From assembly GCA_015680685.1 (NCBI GenBank), contig MNCI01004656.1, positions 109,595 through 173,594 of the forward strand: 64,000 nt of DNA, read 5' to 3'. Shown piece by piece: positions 24,327-34,319 of the stretch; position 1 is the stretch's first letter, and each line of letters opens with the position of its first letter. The position numbers and the translations under genes were made by a program. The notes below the pieces were generated by a model. That model had not been told where the DNA came from. It did no database searches and saw only the letters and a list, made by a program, of their open reading frames with translations. The DNA comes from Gnetum montanum. Lineage: Eukaryota > Streptophyta > Gnetopsida > Gnetales > Gnetaceae.

Positions 24327-25187
24327 TGATGAGTGGTGAGATACCCCTACACTTAACCATATGAATATGCGCGTTTTCATGCATGATTTGGTTGAACTCC
24401 ACAGACGGACTAGTTGTGGCACCTAGATCATTAACCTTAGGTCACAGTTTGATATCTTCCCACCTGGACTAGTATTAGCTTTGTCACATATGGTTTAGTC
24501 CAGAGTGAGGTGTATGATGTGTTTCCTAATCTAATGCTACTCCTGAAGGCAAAGGAAGGTAATATTAACTAAGCTAGGAGGAAAGGGTAAGAGAATCTAA
24601 TCTAGCCTAAGTGTGATGAGCATCCATTCCTTGATTATCCATACATATCTTGGACTTCATGCATGAGTACCACTGGGATTACCAAGCATAGATCCTAGGT
24701 ACGCACTGGGTTACCAAGTAGTCACACTTAAATGCTCCTAATCAAGTCGTACTCATTCCACATTCTAACATGAGTTTAAGGGTGAGAGAGACTAATTAGG
24801 AAAGCAGTAAATAACAATTAATTAAATAAAGAACAAAGTGAATGCTGCAATGATGAAGTAATCTTGATCTTTATTTCTGGTCATGTGCATGTCCAAGTAC
24901 GTCACACTCGAATAAAGGATTTCGTACAATTACATTCACCACACTGCAGACAGACACGGGAAAATAATCTATCTTTGGAGGGATCAAATTGCCAGAGTTT
25001 AGCTAGAATCTAAACTAATGCCTTTTACAAGGGAGAGTCGCTTCTTATTTATAGACATTGTGGCAGACTGCGATATCGCGTACGTGATATCTGATGGGAA
25101 GATGCGATATCGTGGGGCATGTGATATTGCGGCGGATGTGATATCATGTACGCGATATCATGGCCCATGTAATATTGCGTCCCATCA
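24327..25187 (-). repeat. 3' LTR of element E
   Basis: On the plus strand it opens TGATGAGTGG and closes CCCATCA. Its U3 start (25060-25187) is an array of GCGATATCGCG-like palindromes. A TATA box, TATAAATA on the minus strand, lies at 25046-25053. Confidence 0.85.
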
Positions 25188-25203
25188 TACCCCCACGACT
25201 GAA
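25188..25203 (-). other. Polypurine tract of element E
   Basis: Minus strand TTCAGTCGTGGGGGTA adjoins the LTR start TGATGGG. Confidence 0.75.
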
Positions 25204-25216
25204 TAAAAACTCTTCC

Positions 25217-25960
25217 TCAAGTTACAGTGATTACACAGTGGATAGGAATGGGATTATTGGATGGAAAAAATGAAATGATGCCGCAGTGTGGGAAGAAAAT
25301 AAAATACAGACACAACACACAGAAAATCCTATGATTACAAACTTGGTGAAACTCATGTAGTTCCTGGTGATGGTGGCTCCTCCATAGGTGTCTTTCCCTT
25401 TTCTTGCACTCTAGGTCTTGGGATTTGATGGTGTTGAAGTATGGCCTAGAGTTTCTCCTCTTGTAAGGCCGTGAGTGCCTTGGCATGTGTGTAAGTTTGT
25501 GCTTGTGCCATAGAGGCATCCTAGTTAGCCTTCTCTTTTTCTTTCACCACCCTTTTATTCTCTGTCAATAGTTTATTAAGTTGCTCAATTCTAAAAGTGT
25601 CCAGCTAGTTTTGAGCAACCTTTGGCCCTATATTCGGAAGGTTTAATATTTCCAAAATGGCTTGAATAGAGAAATCAATAGTCACACCACAAATGTTAAC
25701 CATGGTGCCTTCTTCTTTATTGCGCTAAAATTGGTATGTTTCCCCTAAGTACCAGGCACTGCTTTCAGAGAGGGTATCTCTTGCTTCTGACTACTTGGAC
25801 CATATGGTAGGAGGATCTTCTTGATGAACGCTAAATGATTATTCCTCCTATTCTACATGTTGTCCAGTAGGATCATGTCTTCCACGTCTCTGAGATCGTT
25901 TGATTGCACCTTGAGTAGGACCTTCTTGTTGTTGGTGTTTCGGGACCATTTGCAATCACA
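25217..25960 (-). pseudogene. ORFX of element E, internally shortened
   Basis: On the minus strand the AWYLGETYQF block lies near 25760. It is followed by a short globular piece, then a jump to a coiled-coil-prone stretch (EQLNKLLTENKRVVKEKEK near 25570) and a Pro-rich end (TPMEEPPSPGTT near 25375). Compared with H (about 1000 codons) only about 240 remain. The central coiled coil and the FPCPW block are missing. A few stops at Gln codons. Confidence 0.5.
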
Positions 25961-26360
25961 TGGGACCAATCGTTAGTAAGGTTGTTACCAAAGTTAGGTT
26001 ATACCTTACTGCTTGCCTTAACTAATGATCTTATGTTATAACGCATGATCGTGCCTGAAAGTTTGTAATAATGAGTCCTGTGACTTAGGTGGTTTCCATT
26101 TTTAATTTCCCGATATACCTAAGTATTATATGATTTTTAGGCACAATTATTCTAAGTGTTAAAGTTAATTACCCTAATTGATGTCCTTTGGGCGATGATA
26201 AATTTCAAAAAAGTTAGGAACTTTTCAATAAGTGTCTCTCCCCCACAACTAAGCTGAACACTCTGGGTTCAAGTAGGTTCAAACAAAATTAAAATCGGAG
26301 TACCAGTGAGCGAGATATTAGTAGAAAAGCAAGGGTCACTCAATTTCAAGTCATAGAGAA

Positions 26361-26485
26361 AAATTTCAAAAACTCCCCCCATGTGAATGCCAAAATGATG
26401 CTAAGAGTTTCGGGGGGGGGGGGGGTGTGGGGTTTGCGACCTATTTATAGGCAACGGGGACATGATATCTCATCCCTAGTGATGT
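26361..26485 (-). promoter_or_regulatory. Internal U3-like promoter region upstream of ORFX (element E)
   Basis: On the minus strand GAGATATCATG is followed by CCTATAAATAGG (26440-26451). The LTR has GATATC palindromes and then TCTATAAATAAG. The leader GGGGGGAGTTTTTGAAATTT (about 26360-26382) parallels CTAGGGGAGTTTTT in A and G. A run of 14 G (plus strand 26412-26425) lies between. Promoter role is inferred. Confidence 0.45.
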
Positions 26486-27834
26486 GAGACACATGAAAAT
26501 ACTGACTTTTTTTTGAAATGATTTTTTTGAAATTAACGTTATAAATTGAGGACATTGGCTATGATCAAGATGTTCTAGGGTAATTTCATGAATTCAAAAG
26601 GCACCATTAATGATAATGGTGTGGATTTTATCAATATAACCTTGGGTGGTAAGAAAAAGGATATGTAATGGTACATTGGAACGTTGAAATTTAGAGGGCT
26701 AATAGTAGGGAAGGAAAATTATGAAAAATGAGCTGAGGGTAAAAAATTGTGTGTGAGCTATGTTATAAGTGAAGATTACAAAAGATTACACAAGTGGGTC
26801 CTCCCCAAAGTAGGTTCCAACCTATAATGCCCTTGTGTAACCACACTTAAAGTGTCCGTGGGCATTAGAAGGGTTAAATGTAATCTGCATTAACTCCACA
26901 AAACATACACATGTAAATATCATCGGAATGAGATGAAAATTCTATGCTACATGGGACATGAGCTACAATTACATGAATAGTGAGATGAGATGAAGTATAG
27001 AAGGGATCGTAGAGATTAGGACATGAGGTAACTGACCTAGGGCACAATGAATCCTGCATGTAAAGCATGATTAAGATCTCATTAACCCATTGTTCCAAGA
27101 TCAGGACCAAGTCTTTACCTCTACTCAGTGACATCACATTGTTTCATCCCATGATGAACAACTATGAGAGGACCATAACAACAAGGCGTATGATCCTTGG
27201 TGTTTTGTTCAAGGGAGGAGTGATTTTTGTTTTGTGGCACCTTGTTTGTTTTTTCTTTTTCTTATTTTTTTCACTTTGCTGAATCCAAGCCACCAACCTT
27301 TAGGCATGGGTGCATGTCTTTCCAGTGGGACCCCCTAGCACAACATTAATTTTTGAGTGCCCTTTTGATTACTCTTACTCCCATTTTCTGTTAGATCTAC
27401 AAGCATCTTAGTACAACCACGTTGCACGATAACTCCCACAAATGTCACCAAAGAGAATCCACAAGTCCCCTTGATGTCACACCCTAATCATTCCATCTTG
27501 GTCCATCCTTCTTCATTCTAGGTACAATGAACCCAAAATTAATTTTAAGTTTTTAAGAATTTCAAGAATATCACTATACCCTTGAACAGAACCTCTTATT
27601 TGTAGAGTGGATGAGTGGGTGTAATGGGCTCATTGTTCCAAATAATTGATCACTCATGACTTCATAACATAGAACACACCTCAACCAATGATCCACATGA
27701 GTGTTTTATTCGTAGATGAGATTACTTACAAAAATGTAAAAAGAAAAAAACACAAAAAGATAAAAAAAAAAGTTGAAAAAAGAAAAACTGGAAAATAAAA
27801 ATTTGAAAAATTAAAGAAAATGAAAAATATTTAT
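26486..27834 (-). other. Post-pol spacer of element E
   Basis: Non-coding; corresponds to the spacer of A, G and H. Short open frames near 26874-27282 are chance. Confidence 0.5.
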
Positions 27835-27852
27835 TAATCCTGCTTGTTATTA

Positions 27853-29832
27853 GAATGGGGGATATCCCCCATAATTAATCGGTTGATGATGGCAAGGATT
27901 AGTAAATGGATGATGAGGATCCTTACATGTTGGAAGTATTGGGGCCCGGTCATACTTATCCTCTTAGGGTTCACACACTTGATTATAGTGAGCATAGTGG
28001 GGCACTTTATACAATGTAGTTCCTGAATAACAAGTTGACCCACCATGATATTTGAGACCGTTAGATGGTGTGCAAGGATCAGAATGATGCCTACCATGGT
28101 TGTGTTCATTGGGCCGTATGGTTGTTGGAGTGTTAGTTGGTGGCCTTGATGAAGTTACATGAGGCATTGGATTCGAAGGTAAGGGTGCACCACAGTGTGG
28201 AACTTGTGCTAAGTTGGAAGATGTAGTGGCCTCTGAATTATGTTGTCCCTTCTTACGACCGTGTTTAAAGAAGGGGCGCTTTGGATGTTGAGGAGGTTTC
28301 TCACTGCTGTTGGTAGTTGTAGCACAAGTGTTGTTTGTGGACTGTTGTGATGGTGCAAACACCTTAGGAATAGTTGGTGGCATTGTGGAAGGAGGGAAAG
28401 GATGAGAATGATGAAAACTAGGAGGAGTATAAGATGCACAAGGTGGTGGTTGTGTTGGAGGTATGGGCTAATAGTATTGTGGAGAATAGTACTGTGGTGT
28501 GATAGAGTATGGTGGCCCAGTTGGAGAAACAGGATGTTGAACTTGATAAGTGTTTGGATTTGGATAATATGAAGGGTGCCTCCAGTCTAAGGATGGTCTC
28601 CCCCAAGATTGGGATTGTTACCACTGTGATCGAACATAGTACCTCTGTACGAACTCTGGATGTAACATATTTCCCCAATGCTCATGTAGATGTAACAATA
28701 TTGGGCACTAGCCTTTGGGGTGATCATATAGGCATATGTTGCATTCATACATAGGATTGGTAGTTGAGCACTTATTTCCTTCATTCTTTTTTTTCTGAAT
28801 TTCTAATGTTTTGTCCTGCTTCTTGGGTTGTCAAAACTCTATCTCCAATGGTGTTGATAAATTCTCCACACTTTTGATACATCCATTCCAACATCTTATT
28901 GATCTTTGCCTCAACTTCTTCTAACGATTATTGTATCGGCAAAGATGGTTCTTTCTCCTTGTGATTGGTTGATTTATCCTTTTTATGATCATGGACCTTT
29001 GTTAAGTTGAGATTTGGTCCCGTTGATGTTTTTCAACACTCTCCCATCTAGCCAATTCTCCTTCTTCTTTTGCTACCCACTGAATAAGCTCTTATACTTG
29101 ATGGGTTCGTAGTTCATATAGTTGACCTTGGGCATACATTCCTAAGATCTCTCTTGTTGCATTACGCAGCCCATCAATGATATGGTATATTAGCCTTTCC
29201 TTGGAAAACCCATGCCCTAGAAAATTGTTTAACAGTGCATAATATCTCTTTAAGGCCATGTCCAAGGGTTCATGTTGTACTTGTTTCCATCCTTGGATTT
29301 TTTTCCTCAAGGCTGACACTCTTGCATAGGTTTGATATTTTTTGTTAAATACTTCTACCATGGTTGACCAGTGTCATATTGAATTTGAGTTTAACAATCT
29401 ATACCATACTTTTGCTTGGTCAATGAGTGTCATAGGAAAGAGCTTAAGTTTTTGCCACCCATTATCAATGTTGTTCTACGTATAGGCATCGTAGAAGGCT
29501 TGTAAATGTTGATGTGGATCTAAGTCATAGCCTCCTGAAAAAGTAGGGAAGTTGTTTAAATCAAGCCTAGGTAGTCAGCTCTCTTTACGATTCCTACGGG
29601 AGATTCGAACAACCTCTTGTATTTGTGTTAGGCTTGTAGTGGCCAGTGAGGGTTCATCGTCATCAGGAAAGTTATGCTTTCGTATGTTGCAATGACATTG
29701 TTTTTGTTCATTTCTATAAGAAACCCCCACTTCAGCTTGTATACTCCAATCTTCATCGTCATATAGTTCGTTGGTTCTCCAATGAACTTCCTCAGTAAGT
29801 GTGGCATTGTTATAATCTTGTAGGAGAGGCAT
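27853..29832 (-). pseudogene. gag of element E
   Basis: Starts at ATG 29832 (minus), about 120 bp inside the PBS, with an acidic N-terminus. Capsid core blocks are LDLNNFPTFSGGYDLDPHQH near 29540, KLKLFPMTLIDQAKVWYR near 29420 and VEVFNKKYQTY near 29360. These are followed by RYYALLNNFLGHGFSKE and HIIDGLRN to 29092. The C-terminal linker (28500-27853) is rich in Pro, His, Thr and Tyr. It stops right after a perfect 18-bp palindrome encoding GGYPPF. The core is the best preserved gag in the window (89 open codons, 29092-29361) but several stops interrupt the whole. Confidence 0.75.
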
Positions 29833-29949
29833 TGTTGTGAAGTTGTGTGTGAATTTGTATGTGACTTATAATAATTATTTTGTTTCTAAAAGATATACCG
29901 TTAAGTCCTTTACAGTGACCTTGTATGATAAAACTAATCTAGATAACTA

Positions 29950-29974
29950 GCACCGTCCCTGGCAACAATGCTAA
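29950..29974 (-). other. Primer-binding site of element E
   Basis: Minus strand TTAGCATTGTTGCCAGGGAC follows the LTR end CTCATCA directly. It is one base different from the TTGGCAT opening in F and H. Confidence 0.7.
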
Positions 29975-30805
29975 TGATGAGTGGTGAGATACCCCTACAC
30001 TCAACCATACAAATATGAGCGTTTTCATGCACAATCTGGTCGAACTCCGCAGATGGACTAGTTGTGGCACCTAGATCGTTAACCTTAGGTCGCAGTTCAC
30101 TGTCTTCCCACCTGGACTAGTATTAGCTTTGTCACATATGGTTTAGTTTAGAGTGAGGTGTATGTTGTGTTTCCTAATCTAATGCTACTCCTGAAGGCAA
30201 TGGAAGGTAATATTTACTAAGTTAGGAGGAAAGGGTAAGAGAATCTAATCTAGCCTAAGTGCGATGAGCATCCATTCCTTGATTATCTGTACACATCTTG
30301 GACTTCATGCATGACTACCACTAGGATTACCAACCACAAATCCTAGGTACTCCACTAGGTTACCAAGTAGTTACACTTAAATGCTTTTAATCAAGTCGTA
30401 CTCATTCCGCCTTCTAACATGAGTTTAAGGGTGAGAGAGACTAATTAGGAAAGTAGTAAATAACAATTAATTAAATAAAGAACAAAGTGAATGCTGCAAT
30501 GATGAAGTAATCTCGATCTTTATTTTTGGTCATGTGCATGTCCAAGTACGTCACACTCGAATAAAGGATGCTATACAATTACATTCACCACACTGCAGGT
30601 AGAAACTGGAAAATAATCTATCTCTGGAGGGATCAAACTATCAGAGTTTAGCTACAATCTAAACTAATGCCTTTTACAAGGGAGAGTCACTTCTTATTTA
30701 TAGACATTACGATAGACTGTGATATCGCATATGCAATATCGCAGGGAAAGACGCGATATTGTGGGGGATGCGATATTGCAACGGACCCGATATCGCGTCC
30801 CATCA
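29975..30805 (-). repeat. 5' LTR of element E
   Basis: Plus strand TGATGAGTGG to CCCATCA; pairs with 24327-25187. CGATATCGC-type palindromes lie at 30718-30805 and TATAAATA (minus strand) at 30696-30703. Confidence 0.85.
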
Positions 30806-30810
30806 AAAGA

Positions 30811-31990
30811 GGAAAAGACCAAGTGGGAATGGTAAAGGGTGTGACCTCAAGGGCATTTGTTGAGTTCTCTTCTTAACTTTCTTAATGTGATTTATAACTC
30901 TAGGAACATATCATCACTTGTCTATTGACCAATAAATAGGAAGTTATGTCTTTGAGTGGTGTGGTTTCCATTTCAAAAAAATATTAAATTAGAAAAAATA
31001 AAATTTAAGCAAATAACAAATAAAAATAATGAAAATTTAAAGCACATCCGTTAGAAACAATAATGGGCTAGAAGCATTGGTCATGTGGCTAAAAAGACAT
31101 ATTATCCATGTCTAAAAGCACCCCTCTAACTAAGGCCTTTCCGTCCTTCTTCTCTTTTCTTCTCTTTTTAGAGATGATTTTTCTTGGTGGTGGTTGCGAT
31201 CTCATGATGGTCAACAAGAAGGAATACATCAATGCAAGGTCACTATTGATGGTATGGGCTTGGTCTGAAACTTGGATGAATAGATATGCTGGTCAATTTA
31301 ATCATACTTAACAGAAGTACCTATTGTAGACATGATAAAACACCTTACATCCCCATCTTTGCAATCCCTTCTAATCCCATTATTTATCACACTACTGCAT
31401 GCAATTATGAGCCTAATGGTTTTGTGCAGTATGATACAACATCCCAATCAAGGCAATTATGTGTTGTTTGAAATATATGCATGATCTACATTTAACTTCT
31501 TGGGTGCCCATAGACATTTATAGAAGTGATTATGCAAGGGAATTATGGCACAAGCCTGCTTTTGGAAGAACCCATTTGCATAACTCTTGTTGACCATGGC
31601 TTTGAACTAACTTCACATCTTCCAGAACATCAGTGATGGTTTCTTTGAATTTATGCATGATTTTGGGACTACTCATTAATTTTATTAAATTTTTCTACTT
31701 TTCTAGTTCCATATCCACTAATATTTCTTGGCCATCTTCTAAATTAGACCTTTGGTTTGAATTATTTGAAAACTTATTTTTTTTCCAAAGTTACACTCAT
31801 TAGTCATGGGGGCTAGGAATGTTTGCTTTGAAATTTTTGAAATTTTCTCTAACATCCTATTTTTGAACATCATGGTAACTAATAGTAATTGAAAAAAATA
31901 ATGTGGATAACTTGATGATTCTAGTTACCTCATAGCCTTTTGCATAGTATGTTATTATCACCTTGTGCTTAAACCTAAACTAAAAAATTG
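30811..31990 (+). other. Post-pol spacer of element F, right part
   Basis: Continues 24326. Landmarks shared with G include AATGGGCTAxAAGCAxTxGT near 31061 (38602 in G) and CCCCTCTAACTAAGGCCTTT near 31122 (38665 in G). No ORFX is recognised before the sequence changes character near 32000. Confidence 0.5.
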
Positions 31991-32312
31991 AAAAAGGGTT
32001 GATTATTAAGAAAAATTTACCAAAACTAATGTTGATGCTTTGGTGATTATAGGTGATACTTGTTGGCACATTTTGGCCATTTCATGGAATAGGTGGAATT
32101 ATTTGCAAATGGTGAGGTACAGAATCCTAATGAACTGAAACTGTTCAAGGAGGATTATGCTCTTTCTAGTGAAGAATTCTGCAATAGTTAACTAACCATG
32201 AAGTTGGAATAGAAATGAAATTCAAGAGGATGCAGTACAATGTTCTTTTTGCAGCTACCCATGTTGCTGAATTGAATGTTTTGAAAATCAAGGGATGATG
32301 ACATTGCAATTG

Positions 32313-32640
32313 TGAATGCTGGCAAAAGGAAATTTGTAGAACACTTACATGGTGGTGATGATAGTAGCCAGGAATTGATTTGGAATTGGACTTGTCGTGT
32401 GAAGATTGTACCTGGCAGAGCCAAAGCTCTACAATATCTACACCAGTCTCTAGAATAGCTACTTGTACTCCAAGACCAAAGCACCAGGTCTTTAGGCATA
32501 TCTTGAATTTTATGGTAACAGCGCTCCAGAGTATTCTAGGGAAAAATTCCCTTTGATTGTTCTAAGCACTGGTATGAGTAATTCTTCCTGAGATGGGTAG
32601 TTCCCATCGGCATGATATGATCGGTTGGTAAAAACAATTG
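32313..32640 (+). pseudogene. Receptor-like kinase fragment, STRUBBELIG-family type
   Basis: One frame reads EHLHGGDDSSQELIWNW and then RVKIVPGRAKALQYLHQSLE (32341-32456). This fits kinase subdomains V-VIa of STRUBBELIG-receptor-family kinases (FLHLSDxxSKPLTWNxRVKIALGTARALEYLHE from memory). After a gap and frameshift come SAPEY (about 32520, subdomain VIII) and GKIPFDCSKHWYE with FFLRWVVP (32539-32613), matching GRKPFDxSxxxxEQSLVRWATP. The HRD loop and DFG are missing. Several stops. There is no trace of retrotransposon coding here. A captured or degraded host gene piece, certainly inactive. Confidence 0.6.
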
Positions 32641-33016
32641 ATCTCATCTATCTGGTAAAATTTGTATGTGTCTTCACATATATGATATATGTGTGTGTTT
32701 AACCTAATGTCGAACGTGGTGTGAACACTAAGTTTGGTGCAACGTGTAGAAGAATGTCAAGTGAAGAGGCTTTTACCTAAATTCGAACACTTGGTTACCA
32801 TCGAAAGCTATTGCTATTGCTAAGCAAGTTATAAAGGTTCCCAATCTATTTTATTATCTCAAATTGTTGGAAGCAACCAGAATCTCAACTATTTTGGGTT
32901 CAGGTTTTGGTCAAAAAGGAGTGTTTCCTCTACAAACAACGATCTTTCCACTAGAAGAAGAGATGTCGTAGATCATGGAAGCCTTTAAAAAAAATGAATG
33001 ATGAATTTATGGCCAA

Positions 33017-33330
33017 ATGGACAGCAACAGAGATGGGCTTATTGATTCTAAAGAATTTGTAGCTTCCACCTTCATGTTCATCAACTGGAGGAGCATGATT
33101 CTGAGAAATGGCAGTAACGCTGCAAAGCTACGTTTTAGACATTTGATTTGGATTACGATGGATACATTACTCCTGAAGAACTTAGAATGCATACTGGATT
33201 AAAGGGATCTATTGAGCCTCTTTAAGAGGAAGTTGATATTGATACTGATGGAAAGATAAGCTTGGTTGAGTTCCAGAGGCTTTTGAGGAACGTAGCGCAA
33301 ATCTGCAACAATTCTCTCGAGGGGACAACA
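33017..33330 (+). pseudogene. Calcium-dependent protein kinase EF-hand fragment
   Basis: The first EF loop DSNRDGLIDSKE, followed by FVAS, is at 33020-33067. After a frameshift comes EHDSEKWQ (about 33090). The second loop DLDYDGYITPEE (33148-33183) leads into LRMHTGLKGSIEPL. The third loop DIDTDGKISLVE leads into FQRLLRN (33235-33291). MHTGLKGSIxPLLEE is the signature of the CPK16/18/28 group of plant CDPKs. There are no intron gaps between the EF hands, so it may be retrocopied. In-frame stops occur at 33139-33141 (TAG is within this region) and 33223-33225. Kinase domain absent. Confidence 0.75.
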
Positions 33331-33366
33331 TGCCAAATGAAATGCGGGTATTTATTCAACAATAGT

Positions 33367-33675
33367 GCTGTACATAGACTTAATGAACGTGATGTGCCTA
33401 AGGAGGATGCTTAGGAATTTTCACAGAAGGAGGGTCTGCTCTTCTTCAAGACGTCAACCCTACAAGCCATTAACATAGAGGAGGCGTTCCTGTGCGCTCT
33501 CACAGAAATCTACCGCATCATTAAGCGAAAGGTCGTGGCAGCCGAGCAGAATAGAGGAGAGGATGGAAAGCCCAACCTTGCTACACTCACCGGTACTAAG
33601 ATCATTGTCCCTGCACTGGACACTGACATGAACGTACCTCTCAAGAAAGGCTCCAATCGATGCTGCACACAGTGA
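33367..33675 (+). pseudogene. RabA/Rab11-type small GTPase C-terminal fragment
   Basis: RLNERDVPKEDA, a stop at a Gln codon (33412-33414), then EFSQKEGLLFFKTSTLQAIN (family: SALxAxN G5 loop), EEAFLCALTEIYRII and a hypervariable tail with GTKIIVP. It ends CCTQ and then TGA at 33675. The terminal double Cys is the prenylation site. It lacks G1-G4. It continues the reading frame of the CDPK fragment upstream. The frame is open for 87 codons after the single stop, so decay is mild compared with the neighbours. Confidence 0.75.
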
Positions 33676-34319
33676 TTGACCAATTTTGATTGAACTTTGC
33701 TTTTCTGCTGTACATTTTTTCCAATCTTCATCCTTTTCAACGGGTTCTGGTTTTGTAAGATTTTCACAATGGCGTTGCAGTGCAAATGAGGAGTCACTTT
33801 TGATCAACTTGCGATGAGTAGTCATTGATAGATTGGCTACCTAGGCGATTAGAGGGATTCTATGAAGCCTGCATAGTTGTAGAGGTGGTTGGTTACACAA
33901 AAGCTGGACTTGAATGATTCTATCTGTATCAGTCACAATAAGGACTTAACAAACTAGTTGAATATGATAAGCAGAAATTATTTCATCAAAATTTTTGAAT
34001 CAATATGTGGAGGTCCCACCGTTTATGTCGGAACTGTTATTGGATATAACTGCCATGGCATAGCGTTTCATTTTAATGCATTTTGCAGGTTCAAATCCTT
34101 CAACTCACAGATGATTTGGATAGATAGAGGTTGATGGCATGCAGGAAGAAAATCATGGGTCCCAAGCATTAGAAAGATGGAAAAATATTACACACTTACA
34201 TATATATTTATATATTAACCCATCCATGTATGCATCAACTCCATGGTTATTATCTCTACTACTATGATGTAAATAACAATAAAATATTTTATGATTTAAA
34301 AAGGGAATTTGTGCAAAAA
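33676..34319. other. Unassigned sequence right of the gene fragments
   Basis: Higher complexity than retrotransposon spacers. On the minus strand an open frame (33690-33825) reads through sequence unrelated to Rab, ending KPEPVEKDEDWKKCTAEK-like; it may be a fourth gene piece but I cannot name it. TATATATTTATATATTAA at 34200 is low complexity. Confidence 0.3.

Larger units (their letters stand above)
24327..30805 (-). mobile_element. Element E: complete pol-less gypsy element encoding only gag and a shortened ORFX
   Basis: Transcribed right to left. The 5' LTR is at 29975-30805, PBS at 29950-29974, gag at 27853-29832, an internal TATA region at 26361-26485, shortened ORFX at 25217-25960, PPT at 25188-25203 and 3' LTR at 24327-25187. 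Flanks are a perfect 5-bp target duplication, AAAGA at 24322-24326 and 30806-30810. The LTRs differ at roughly one base in ten by eye, mostly transitions. There is no protease, RT, RNase H or integrase, so movement must have used enzymes from an autonomous relative. The layout matches the class called TR-GAG elements. Confidence 0.85.

Noticed and set aside
26412-26425. Run of 14 G as a quadruplex-type regulatory site
   Set aside because: A single homopolymer run, equally explained by slippage or a sequencing artefact.
31800-31830. TTAGTCATGGGGGCTAGG in element F as another internal PPT
   Set aside because: By its surroundings it aligns better with the CTAGGGGAGTTTTT leader before ORFX than with the post-integrase PPT-like site.
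33460-33825. 121-codon minus-strand frame as a gene
   Set aside because: Most of it is antisense to the Rab fragment, whose plus-strand frame carries clear motifs. Only the last part (33690-33825) was kept as an open question.
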